Shown here: positions 1 through 6,340 of the stretch, one piece after another | How the letters are laid out: each line of letters starts with the position of its first letter | Position numbering within the stretch: the first letter of the stretch is position 1 | Assembly: GCA_937863215.1 (NCBI GenBank) | Contig: CALMFQ010000049.1 | Location: 1-22,006, forward strand | DNA: 22,006 bases | From: an uncultured Pseudomonadota bacterium | Lineage (GTDB): Bacteria; Pseudomonadota; Gammaproteobacteria; Burkholderiales; SCOH01 | Direction of reading: 5' to 3' | Program-made: the position numbers and the translations under genes | The notes under the pieces: model-generated | What the model saw: only the letters and a program-made list of their open reading frames with translations | Told to the model about the DNA's origin: nothing | The model's database searches: none

Positions 1-1101
1 CGCTTCCAGGTTGTTCATGTGGCGGATGACATGGTATTCGTCGGCAATACCATTGCCGCCGTGCATATCGCGCGCCTTGCGGGCAATCTCCAGCGCTTTG
101 CCGCAGGAATTGCGCTTGATCAGCGAAACCATCTCCGGCGTCGCCTGCGATTCATCCAATAGACGCCCTACGCGCAGGACGGCTTGCAATCCCAGAGCGA
201 TCTCGGTCTGCATGTCCGCCAGCTTCAATTGGATCAACTGGTTCGCAGCCAGCGGCCGGCCAAACTGCTGTCGCTCCAGCACATAGCGGCGGGCCGCAAG
301 CCAGCAGAATTCCGCCGCACCCAGCGCGCCCCATGCGATGCCGTAGCGTGCCTTGTTCAGGCAGGCAAACGGGGCCTTGAGCCCTGCCGCAGCTGGAAGT
401 CGGTTGGCTTCCGGAACAAAAACGCCATCCATGACAATTTCGCCGGTAATCGACGCGCGCAGGCTGAATTTCCCGTCGATGCGCGGCGTACTCAGACCGG
501 ACATTCCACGCTGCAACAAAAAACCGCCAATCTGCCCGCTATCGTCCTTGGCCCATACCAGCAAAAGATCGGCAATCGGCGCATTGGTGATCCACATCTT
601 GGCGCCGCTCAGGCAATAACCGCCATCGACTTTTCTTGCCCTGCAGCGCATGCCGGCCGGATCGGAACCATGATCCGGTTCGGTCAGGCCAAAGCAACCG
701 ATCCACTCGCCGCTGGCCAGTTTGGGCAAATAATCCTGCCGCTGCTGCTCACTACCGAACGCATGAATCGGATACATCACCAGCGAGCTCTGCACGCTCA
801 TCGCAGACCGATAACCGCTGTCTACGCGCTCAATCTCCCTTGCCAGCAAGCCATATGCGACATGACTCAGCCCAGGGCAAGCATAGCCATCGACCGTTCC
901 GCCAAGAAAACCCAGCGCCCCCATTTCGCGCATGATTGCAGGATCAAACTGCTCATTCCTGTTTGCTTGCAGGATACGTGGCTGTAATTGCTGCTGACAG
1001 TAACGTGCAGCACTATCCCGGATGGCAACCTCTTCGTCCGAAAGCTGCAGCTCAAGGCGCAGCGGATCCTCCCAGTGTGCTGCGGGCTGGCTGTAGGTCA
1101 T
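1..1101 (-). CDS. gcdH: Glutaryl-CoA dehydrogenase (3' end cut by window edge)
   Basis: This FAD-dependent acyl-CoA dehydrogenase oxidises and decarboxylates glutaryl-CoA to crotonyl-CoA in the cytoplasm, in lysine/tryptophan and aromatic degradation. The 367 codons present follow the family closely from the N-terminus (MTYSQPAHWEDPL). Visible blocks are AREIERVDSGYRSAMSVQSS (residues about 86-105), GCFGLTEPDHGSDP, MWITNAPIADLLLVWAK, SLRASITGEIVMDGVF and ARDMHGGNGIADEYHVIRHM. Arg98 and Ser102 correspond to the glutaryl-carboxylate-binding Arg/Ser pair that separates this enzyme from other acyl-CoA dehydrogenases. The family is about 390-395 residues long, so roughly 25 residues are missing, including the catalytic Glu of the YEGTHD motif, which should lie just outside the window. 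The start is the ATG at 1101-1099, preceded by a good Shine-Dalgarno (GGAAGGG, about 6 nt away). It stands alone downstream of the DUF1631 terminator. Recognition is confident from sequence alone. Confidence 0.95.
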   Translation of the reverse strand, partial: MTYSQPAAHWEDPLRLELQLSDEEVAIRDSAARYCQQQLQPRILQANRNEQFDPAIMREMGALGFLGGTVDGYACPGLSHVAYGLLAREIERVDSGYRSAMSVQSSLVMYPIHAFGSEQQRQDYLPKLASGEWIGCFGLTEPDHGSDPAGMRCRARKVDGGYCLSGAKMWITNAPIADLLLVWAKDDSGQIGGFLLQRGMSGLSTPRIDGKFSLRASITGEIVMDGVFVPEANRLPAAAGLKAPFACLNKARYGIAWGALGAAEFCWLAARRYVLERQQFGRPLAANQLIQLKLADMQTEIALGLQAVLRVGRLLDESQATPEMVSLIKRNSCGKALEIARKARDMHGGNGIADEYHVIRHMNNLEA

Positions 1102-1161
1102 ATATCACCCTTCCGTCATCGGTCCAGATCTCAAGCTAGCCGAACCTGACACGTATGCAAA

Positions 1162-1186
1162 CAAAACGGCCCTGCAAGAGGGCCGT
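1162..1186 (-). terminator. Rho-independent terminator, minus strand
   Basis: A perfect 8-bp stem ACGGCCCT/AGGGCCGT (1166-1173 with 1179-1186) has a 5-nt loop. On the minus strand it is followed by a T-rich run (TTTTGTTT), so it should end transcripts coming from the DUF1631 gene, whose stop codon is about 270 nt upstream, before gcdH begins. Confidence 0.8.
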
Positions 1187-1455
1187 CGTCCAAGGAAATG
1201 CTGATTTATTGGCTGCGCGGGCGAATCGCTACGTACCAAAGGCAGGCAATTCGCCAGGCAAGCTTCGCTTGCCAAGCTCGGTTGCGCGCGCGGTGCTCGA
1301 AAGCTCGCCTATCTTCATGATATGTCTCGCTTGACCAACCACTTGGCGGCTTGCCGCCTAGTGGAATGGCCATGCAGAGCTCTACGCGCCGGGCCCCTTG
1401 CACTTCATCCCGCTCGCCGAATAAATCAGCGCCTCCCTAACGTAGAATCATCCAC
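1187..1455. other. Gene-free, hairpin-rich 3' region of the DUF1631 transcript
   Basis: No convincing gene lies in this 269-bp stretch. It is unusually rich in secondary structure: GGCAAGC-TTC-GCTTGCC (1257-1273), an interrupted stem CCACT.GGCGG/CCGCC.AGTGG (1339-1364), and a GGCGAAT/ATTCGCC inverted pair (1220-1226 and 1249-1255). It lies between the DUF1631 stop and the terminator, so it should be the 3' untranslated part of that mRNA. It could hold a 3'-derived small RNA, a decayed repeat or a gene remnant; the sequence alone does not decide. A 65-residue open frame on the minus strand (1206-1403) has no recognisable domain and no good ribosome-binding site. Confidence 0.4.
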
Positions 1456-3822
1456 TCAATGCACAGTTGGCGCGCCTTTCAGCGTAACCAACATGCTATT
1501 CACTGCACGATCGACCAGCGCATCGTCTTCAACGATCTTGGCACTGGCATTGCGGAACTTGGCGGCAAGCCCGGACAGTTTGATCGACATGGCATTCAAG
1601 CCTTGCCGATTGGTAAACAAATACATGTTTTTCATCGGGCTGACCCACGCCAGCTTGGCTTTCAGCACTGCACCGTCATCCAGCAGGAATTCGATCCACG
1701 TGCCGCGCTGCAAACCCTTGGCCATGACGTCATAACGATCCCCATCCGCGCTGTCGGTAAAACGCTCTGCCAACACATTCTGTATCTCGGCAACTTTTTC
1801 CGGATTCCGCAAATTGGCCGAAGCAATCAAATCGACTTCGAAATTCGAAGCAGCGGCAACCGGTTGTTCGTGCTCAAAATTTTCTACCGGCACCAATTCA
1901 TCAAGCAGTTTCTGTTCGACGGCATCCGGGACTACGGCCGGAAGATCGAACTTGACGCTCACCGGTGTGGCGGATGCGGGAGAAACCACCGCTTTCGCCG
2001 GAGCAATACCCGATTTGATTGCGCTGGCATGACAATGAACCAACTCGGAAAAGAAGTGCTCGCGCACATCCTTGGCCGTAGTATTTGCCTCCAGCGCAGC
2101 CTCAAGCCGCTTCAGCATCCCCGGCAACATATTTACCAGCCGCATCCGTTCTTCCGCTGCGCGTTTCGGCAGAACGCTCCAGATCAGGTCGTCCATGGTT
2201 TGCAGCCCGGAGCGCCATACATCGCTATCCGAACCTTGCTTGACATAGGTTGCAAGCAGGAAATTGGCCCACTGCGTTGACAGGAATTCACGGATTACCT
2301 GCGGCATTTCGCTATTTTCCAGGCGCCGCCTGATTTCGTCTTCGGCGACTGCCTTGGCGATTTCCAGCCATTCCCGGTCGTAAATCACCTTGGCGGATTT
2401 CTCGGCCCTTTCCTGCGCAAGTATCTCTTCCTCGTGCAGGAAAACCTCGAGATCCTGCTGCACCGATTCAAAAATCGCCAGATCGTCTTCGAAGCCGGTC
2501 AGGACGCGATGCACCAGTTCATCAATCTTTGCATGCAGACGATCCTGCCCGCCCCCTTGATCGTTCCAGCCCAAGGCAGCGTCAGCCAGTGTATCGAGCA
2601 GCTTGCGGGCCGGATGAGATTTTTTCGAAAAGAATTTCTTGTCGAGAATGGCAACTTTCAGCACCGGAATCTGCAGCCGGCCAATCAGGGCCTTCAGCGA
2701 ATCGGGAATCTGGCGATCTTCGAAAATGTAATCAAACAACATCGCAACGATGTCGATTGTCATCGAATCCACCGGATCGGCCTTCTCGCCAAGTGGAGTC
2801 TGCTTCAACTGATGCAGCACGTTGACGTGGGCCGTATCGACACTGGCCAGGTCGATACCCGAAGCATCGATCACCATCGTGGAAGCATCGCCACGCTGTA
2901 AATTGGTCAACAGATCAACAACGTTGCCACCCAGATCCGGGAAGCTGCCGGAGGCGGCCCTTTCAAAACCAGAAGACTGCCGGGATGCCCACAATTGCTG
3001 CAAAGTCGCGAACAATTCCTGCTCGGGCGGGATGGCGGGTTTTGCTTCCGCAACGGCAGCATCCGCCATCTGCGGCTTCTCTGGTGCGCTGCGGGCAGGC
3101 GTCACCGTCATTCCCTTGCGGCGCAGGAGTTCCGGTGGAATTGTCGGCAAAACATTGCGGTTGATAAGGTGGTTGTTCAGGCTCTGGTACACCTGCTGCA
3201 TATCGTCCGAAACCAGCGCATCAAACTGTTTGAGAATAATCAGCTTGATATTGACATTGCTTTCGAGGCGATTGCACGCCTCCTTGAAAGCATTGACGAC
3301 GGCCTGCGGGCCAAGCGGATTATCTTCCTCGGTCAAATCGGGATTCTGCATCAGCGCACCGATACGGCAATCCAATGCGCTCAACTCTTCACCGGTCCGG
3401 GTTTTCATTTTCTTGGCGATGTCGGCTACCGCGAGCGAAGCTTCGAAGTCGTCTTCATCCACCAGTTCGAGCTCGGTTGTGGCAGCAATCTTGCTGAAAG
3501 CGCCACCGGATTCGCCGGACGCAGTCAACTTGCGATTAAACCCGCTAACAAAATTCCTGCGGAATTCTGCCTCGATCGACGCACGGTGAGCCAGTGCCTT
3601 GGCGCGTGCATCGAGATAAAGACAACGAACTTCGGTACTGAGCGCACTTTCCGCCAGTTCGAATAACGATTCATCAACCCGGTCCAGCATGCGCGTCAGT
3701 GACTTGGCGAGCAAGTCTGCAGCCATGTCGCGACATTCGACCAGCAGCCCGGAGCCTTCCGGACGCTTGCCACGATCATAATCGCTGAGCGAGACAACTT
3801 TGTTTGGCGCTGAATTAGTCAT
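1456..3822 (-). CDS. DUF1631 family protein, probable member of a c-di-GMP regulon
   Basis: This is a 788-residue cytoplasmic protein with no signal peptide or membrane segment. I recognise the overall pattern as the DUF1631 family: a largely helical protein with an acidic middle region, including a charged stretch around residues 455-490, and a C-terminal domain. The last ~95 residues look like a small beta-barrel module: GTWIEF (about 707), LAWVSP (about 724), YLFTNRQG (about 734), then a helical tail. This resembles divergent PilZ-type domains, but I do not see the canonical RxxxR and (D/N)xSxxG motifs, so c-di-GMP binding by the protein itself is unproven. Function is unknown. The start is the ATG at 3822, with a modest Shine-Dalgarno (GACGGG) about 9 nt upstream. 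The leader carries a GEMM-I riboswitch (3952-4046), which implies control by c-di-GMP. The gene is monocistronic. Confidence 0.85.
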   Translation of the reverse strand: MTNSAPNKVVSLSDYDRGKRPEGSGLLVECRDMAADLLAKSLTRMLDRVDESLFELAESALSTEVRCLYLDARAKALAHRASIEAEFRRNFVSGFNRKLTASGESGGAFSKIAATTELELVDEDDFEASLAVADIAKKMKTRTGEELSALDCRIGALMQNPDLTEEDNPLGPQAVVNAFKEACNRLESNVNIKLIILKQFDALVSDDMQQVYQSLNNHLINRNVLPTIPPELLRRKGMTVTPARSAPEKPQMADAAVAEAKPAIPPEQELFATLQQLWASRQSSGFERAASGSFPDLGGNVVDLLTNLQRGDASTMVIDASGIDLASVDTAHVNVLHQLKQTPLGEKADPVDSMTIDIVAMLFDYIFEDRQIPDSLKALIGRLQIPVLKVAILDKKFFSKKSHPARKLLDTLADAALGWNDQGGGQDRLHAKIDELVHRVLTGFEDDLAIFESVQQDLEVFLHEEEILAQERAEKSAKVIYDREWLEIAKAVAEDEIRRRLENSEMPQVIREFLSTQWANFLLATYVKQGSDSDVWRSGLQTMDDLIWSVLPKRAAEERMRLVNMLPGMLKRLEAALEANTTAKDVREHFFSELVHCHASAIKSGIAPAKAVVSPASATPVSVKFDLPAVVPDAVEQKLLDELVPVENFEHEQPVAAASNFEVDLIASANLRNPEKVAEIQNVLAERFTDSADGDRYDVMAKGLQRGTWIEFLLDDGAVLKAKLAWVSPMKNMYLFTNRQGLNAMSIKLSGLAAKFRNASAKIVEDDALVDRAVNSMLVTLKGAPTVH

Positions 3823-3841
3823 AATCGTTTACCCGTCACCC

Positions 3842-3857
3842 TGGCAGCCTATTGCCA
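3842..3857 (-). promoter_or_regulatory. Small hairpin just upstream of the DUF1631 Shine-Dalgarno
   Basis: On the minus strand TGGCA-ATAGGC-TGCCA forms a 5-bp stem immediately before the GGGTGACGGG ribosome-binding region of the DUF1631 gene. It could take part in the expression platform of the upstream riboswitch, but its stability is low. Confidence 0.3.
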
Positions 3858-3917
3858 AAGAAAGCCATCAACCTTTTATGTTCCGGGGATTTGTTCAGAT
3901 ACGTGTACATGGAGTCG

Positions 3918-3957
3918 AGAACGGTCTTTCTCAATACCGAAACTCTCATAACGTTCT
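3918..3957 (-). promoter_or_regulatory. Possible riboswitch expression platform (alternative pairing)
   Basis: AGAACG, part of the 3' strand of the aptamer P1 helix (3957-3952), is perfectly complementary to CGTTCT 28 nt downstream (3923-3918). The two pairings exclude each other, as expected for a ligand-dependent switch. Between them lies a CGGT/ACCG hairpin. No U-run follows, so if this is the switch it more likely acts on translation or RNA stability than by intrinsic termination. Inference only. Confidence 0.4.
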
Positions 3958-4046
3958 TAGCAATCCCGCTATCGTAGGGCCAGAGACCCCTTAGACCGGA
4001 AACTTTGCGCCCTTACCTTTCGATAAGTTTGCCCAGATTTAAGACG
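3952..4046 (-). promoter_or_regulatory. Cyclic-di-GMP-I (GEMM-I) riboswitch aptamer
   Basis: Read on the minus strand, this 95-nt stretch has the GEMM-I signature elements in the right order. They are GGGCAAAC; a hairpin CTTATC-GAAA-GGTAAG with the conserved GAAA tetraloop; GGCGCAAAG; CCGGTCTAAG; a short AGGG/CCCT stem; TACGATAGCGGGATT. The G before GCAAA and the C of TAGCGGG match the two nucleotides that contact the guanines of c-di-GMP in the Vibrio cholerae Vc2 aptamer. The closing P1 helix can form between CGTCTTAAATC (4046-4036) and GATT.gc.TAAG.a.ACG (3965-3952), 11 pairs with two small bulges. It starts 130 nt upstream of the DUF1631 ATG, in the same direction. This is motif recognition from memory, without a covariance-model score. 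Confidence 0.87.
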
Positions 4047-4050
4047 TTGG

Positions 4051-4075
4051 TCCGACAAAACCGCGTACTGTCGGA
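4051..4075. repeat. Inverted repeat TCCGACA/TGTCGGA upstream of the riboswitch
   Basis: A perfect 7-bp inverted repeat (4051-4057 and 4069-4075) with an 11-bp spacer lies directly 5' of the aptamer on the minus strand. It abuts a possible -10 element (TGTAAT on the minus strand, 4080-4075) that has no clear -35. It could be an operator over the DUF1631 promoter or a 5' stabilising hairpin in the RNA. Confidence 0.35.
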
Positions 4076-4216
4076 TTACACAATACGCCGATCCTGTAGT
4101 TTGTGTCTGGAGTATATATCAATACGTGACGATAGCATATAAGAATTTTATAATTTAGCCATTTCCATGAATGACAAGAAAACTACAATGCCATGTTTTC
4201 CATGCAAAAAAACGCA

Positions 4217-4225
4217 TTTTCCACA
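4217..4225 (+). promoter_or_regulatory. DnaA-box-like site, one mismatch
   Basis: TTTTCCACA differs from the strong DnaA box TTATCCACA at one position and fits the relaxed TTWTNCACA form. It has the same orientation as the perfect box 56 bp to its right. Confidence 0.4.
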
Positions 4226-4263
4226 GAGTTGCCGCAACCACTCAACGCCCCCCGTTTTTTTTG

Positions 4264-4299
4264 CCCGGCAAGTTATCCACAGCTATTTCGCCTGCCGGG
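4264..4299 (+). promoter_or_regulatory. Perfect DnaA box in the loop of an inverted repeat
   Basis: TTATCCACA at 4273-4281 is identical to the high-affinity DnaA box. It sits between the arms of a perfect 7-bp inverted repeat CCCGGCA (4264-4270) / TGCCGGG (4293-4299). Whether DnaA binds here is unknown. Confidence 0.45.
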
Positions 4300-4424
4300 A
4301 GCCGGCTGCAAATCATACCTGGATATCGGCAATGCGCCCCGTTTCTTGATCGCAACCGGGCACCCAAACCCCAGTCATGCAGTATTCATTCAAGCGGCAC
4401 CACAATACAATGCAGGCTTATTCC

Positions 4425-4428
4425 GGAG
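4425..4428 (+). promoter_or_regulatory. Ribosome-binding site that decides the lipoprotein start
   Basis: GGAG is 7 nt before the ATG at 4436 but only 1 nt before the ATG at 4430. The spacing favours 4436, which also gives a normal lipoprotein signal peptide. Confidence 0.6.
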
Positions 4429-4435
4429 AATGACA

Positions 4436-4903
4436 ATGCTGCGCCCATTATCGATTTTGCTGCTTGCCTTGTGGCTGGGAGCCTGCAGTTCCCTGCTGAA
4501 AAAACCCGAGGCGCCACAGGTGGCGCTGGCTGGCGTTGTGCTGACTGACGCCAGCCTGTTCGAGCAGACATTTATACTCAAACTGCGCGTCAGCAATCCG
4601 AATAATTTCGACTTGCCGATCAGCGCCCTGCACTATCAACTGGAATTTGCCGGCAAGGAATTCATGCGTGGCCAGAACGGTGCGGCAGTCACGATTCCGC
4701 AAAATGGCAGTGCCTACGTGGAAGTGGAAGCCCACACCAATCTACTTGAACTGGCCCGGCAGCTCAGGTCGCTTGGTACAAGCGACAAGCTGAGCTATCG
4801 CCTCAAGGGTGATGTGGTGGTGGGCGACATCAATCTCAGCTTGCCGTTCGACCGCAGTGGCGAATTCGATACCGGTGGCCTGTTGCGCCACTTGCCGCGA
4901 TAA
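4436..4903 (+). CDS. LEA type 2 family lipoprotein
   Basis: This is a 155-residue exported lipoprotein. The N-terminus MLRPLSILLLALWLGAC is a signal peptide ending in an LGAC lipobox, so Cys17 should be lipidated. The +2 residue is Ser, which fits sorting to the outer membrane. The mature part is one LEA-2/WHy-type beta-sandwich domain with the typical NPNNFDLPISALHYQLEFAGKE block near residues 57-78, and it ends on a short strand (INLSLPF). Small Gram-negative proteins of this type have no firmly assigned role; related domains occur in desiccation-response proteins. The gene converges on rluB and ends 10 nt before their shared hairpin. The next ATG upstream (4430) is possible but badly spaced from GGAG. 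Confidence 0.85.
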   Translation: MLRPLSILLLALWLGACSSLLKKPEAPQVALAGVVLTDASLFEQTFILKLRVSNPNNFDLPISALHYQLEFAGKEFMRGQNGAAVTIPQNGSAYVEVEAHTNLLELARQLRSLGTSDKLSYRLKGDVVVGDINLSLPFDRSGEFDTGGLLRHLPR

Positions 4904-4907
4904 AACG

Positions 4908-4934
4908 CAAAAGCCCTCCGCCACAGCGGAGGGC
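4908..4934 (-). terminator. Rho-independent terminator of rluB
   Basis: A perfect 9-bp stem GCCCTCCGC/GCGGAGGGC (4913-4921 with 4926-4934) has a CACA loop. On the minus strand it is followed by TTTTGCGTTTTA, so it is oriented to end rluB transcription, 14 nt after the rluB stop. It may also slow transcripts of the convergent lipoprotein gene, although no T-run follows on that side. Confidence 0.88.
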
Positions 4935-4948
4935 CTGCATTGTCTGGC

Positions 4949-6157
4949 CTAGATTTCGACCTTGGCCCAGCGCAGCAGTTTCTGTACGTCCTGCGGCTCC
5001 AGTTCGGTCCAGTGGCCGCGCTTCAGACGGCCGGGCAGGCTGACCGGGCCAAAACGTACCCGCATCAGGCGGCTCACCGTCAAACCGAAATGCTCGAACA
5101 TGCGCCTGACCTCACGATTGCGGCCTTCGCGCAAGATCACCCGATACCAGTGGTTACTGCCTTCGCCGCCCTGATCGGCGATGTAATTGAATTGAGCCGT
5201 ACCGTCGTCGAGCTCGATGCCTTTGGTGAGCTGTTTCATCTGCTCATCGGTCAACTCGCCGAGAACGCGCACCGCATATTCGCGCTCAACCTCAAAACGC
5301 GGATGCATCATCACATTGGCCAGCTCACCCGAGGTGGTAAAAATCAACAGGCCGCTGGTATTGAAATCCAGCCTGCCAATCGCGATCCAGCGACTGCTGC
5401 TCACTTTCGGCAAGCGCGCGAATACGCTGACGCGGCCTTCCGGGTCGTCGCGGCTGACGATCTCGCCCTCCTGCTTGTGATAGAGAATCACACGCGGCAG
5501 GCGATCCGGCCACTTCAGCGTCACGTTCTTGCCATCAAAGCGAACCCGGTCGCCATGCACGACCTTGTCGCCCAGAGCGGCAATCTTGCCGTTGACCTCC
5601 ACCCGGCCTGCCTGAATCGCTTCTTCCATATCGCGTCGCGATCCCAGGCCGGTCAAAGCCAATATTTTCTGCAACCGCATGTCGTCGAGATTTTTCGGAT
5701 CGACGCGCCGCTCGCGCAACGAGTCGGCGCGATCACGTTCTTTCTGCGACCCCGGTCGTTCCCGCATCTTGCGCGCACGCGCCACAACAACCGTCTCGCC
5801 GCGATCCTTGGCAACTACCGACTGGGCGCCGCGCGGGCGCGGATTCGCCTGCCGGGGCGCTTTCTGCTCCGTCGGCACCGTATCTTCGTGCGGTCTTTTT
5901 CCTTTGCCGCCGCGAGCGCCGCCCGGCGGATTGGCGCCACCCGGCTCCGTTTCATCGGTATTCCGCAGGCGTCGCCGCCCTTCCATGATCTGGTCTTGGC
6001 GCAGATCGTCGCGCTGACGCGAACTTGGGCTGCTCCATTGCTGCGCCTGCGTGGTTGCCTTGCGTCTGGCCTGGCCGGCTGCAGTGCGGTTCTGTGCTGA
6101 GGTATCGCGATGAAACTGCTGCGTATTACGCGGCTGACGCGAATTGGATCTTGCCAT
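4949..6157 (-). CDS. rluB: 23S rRNA pseudouridine synthase RluB
   Basis: The enzyme isomerises a uridine to pseudouridine in helix 89 near the peptidyl-transferase centre of 23S rRNA (position 2605 in E. coli). Of its 402 residues, the first ~155 are a basic, low-complexity Arg/Gln/Pro/Gly extension. The S4 RNA-binding domain follows (RLQKILALTGLGSRRDMEE, from residue 161), then the RsuA/RluB catalytic domain with GRLDFNTSGLLIFT and catalytic Asp264. The C-terminal GRNREVRRMFEHFG and SRLMRVRFG motifs are typical. RluB rather than RluE/F is favoured by length, the extension and the scpB neighbourhood. The start is the ATG at 6157, with AGGAC about 8 nt upstream. It may be cotranscribed with scpB despite the inverted-repeat element between them. 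Confidence 0.93.
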   Translation of the reverse strand: MARSNSRQPRNTQQFHRDTSAQNRTAAGQARRKATTQAQQWSSPSSRQRDDLRQDQIMEGRRRLRNTDETEPGGANPPGGARGGKGKRPHEDTVPTEQKAPRQANPRPRGAQSVVAKDRGETVVVARARKMRERPGSQKERDRADSLRERRVDPKNLDDMRLQKILALTGLGSRRDMEEAIQAGRVEVNGKIAALGDKVVHGDRVRFDGKNVTLKWPDRLPRVILYHKQEGEIVSRDDPEGRVSVFARLPKVSSSRWIAIGRLDFNTSGLLIFTTSGELANVMMHPRFEVEREYAVRVLGELTDEQMKQLTKGIELDDGTAQFNYIADQGGEGSNHWYRVILREGRNREVRRMFEHFGLTVSRLMRVRFGPVSLPGRLKRGHWTELEPQDVQKLLRWAKVEI

Positions 6158-6179
6158 TTGGATTGTCCTGCCATTCGGG

Positions 6180-6316
6180 GCCTATCCCAGTAGGCGCCAC
6201 ACTTGCCAGCTTGCGATCGGACGGCGCTCGCAGTCCGGATGTACATCCGTACACTCCGGCCGCTGCGCTCCGGTCCTTCGCAATCCGGCTAACGTTACAA
6301 GCCTACCGGGATAGGC
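6180..6316. repeat. MITE-like or REP-like imperfect inverted-repeat element
   Basis: A 16-bp terminal inverted repeat, GCCTATCCCAGTAGGC (6180-6195) and GCCTACCGGGATAGGC (6301-6316), matches at 15 of 16 positions. The arms keep pairing inward with interruptions (TTGCGA, CCGGA, TGTAC blocks in register), so the 137 bp can fold into one long imperfect hairpin. A perfect 14-bp palindrome CGGATGTACATCCG lies near the centre (6236-6249). No open frame of note and no clear target-site duplication. It lies between scpB and rluB, and would be transcribed if those genes form one operon. Confidence 0.6.
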
Positions 6317-6323
6317 TACGGGT

Positions 6324-6338
6324 GACGCAAAATGCGTC
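6324..6338 (-). other. Short hairpin directly after scpB
   Basis: GACGCA-TTT-TGCGTC (minus strand) forms a 6-bp stem starting 2 nt after the scpB stop codon. No T-run follows, so it is not a convincing terminator; it may protect or process the 3' end. Confidence 0.35.
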
Positions 6339-6340
6339 GA

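Larger units (their letters stand above)
4081..4429. other. Intergenic block: AT-rich tract and DnaA-box-like sites
   Basis: I see no gene here. The first part (about 4110-4165) is strongly AT-rich compared with its surroundings (GGAGTATATATC, ATAAGAATTTTATAATTTAG). It is followed by a perfect TTATCCACA and a one-mismatch TTTTCCACA, a run of eight T at 4255-4262, and a CCCGGCA/TGCCGGG inverted repeat. It probably contains both the DUF1631 promoter (leftward) and the promoter of the lipoprotein gene (rightward), but no convincing -35/-10 pair stands out. An in-frame extension of the lipoprotein gene back to 4193 crosses this stretch but looks non-coding. Confidence 0.4.

Noticed and set aside
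1229..1318. A 29-residue minus-strand frame starting MKIGELSS, like the start of MerR-type regulators
   Set aside because: The match covers only six residues and the helix-turn-helix does not continue; chance is the simplest explanation, although a decayed remnant cannot be excluded.
4081..4299. Calling this stretch the chromosomal origin of replication
   Set aside because: Only two DnaA-like boxes and none of the usual origin neighbours; reported as an observation, not as oriC.
4193..4435. N-terminal extension of the LEA-2 lipoprotein back to 4193
   Set aside because: The extension crosses the DnaA-box-like region, has non-coding composition, and would bury the lipoprotein signal peptide in the middle of the protein.
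4940..6100. A 386-residue plus-strand open frame opposite rluB
   Set aside because: Antisense shadow of rluB; composition is unlike a real protein and it covers the rluB terminator side without its own ribosome-binding site.
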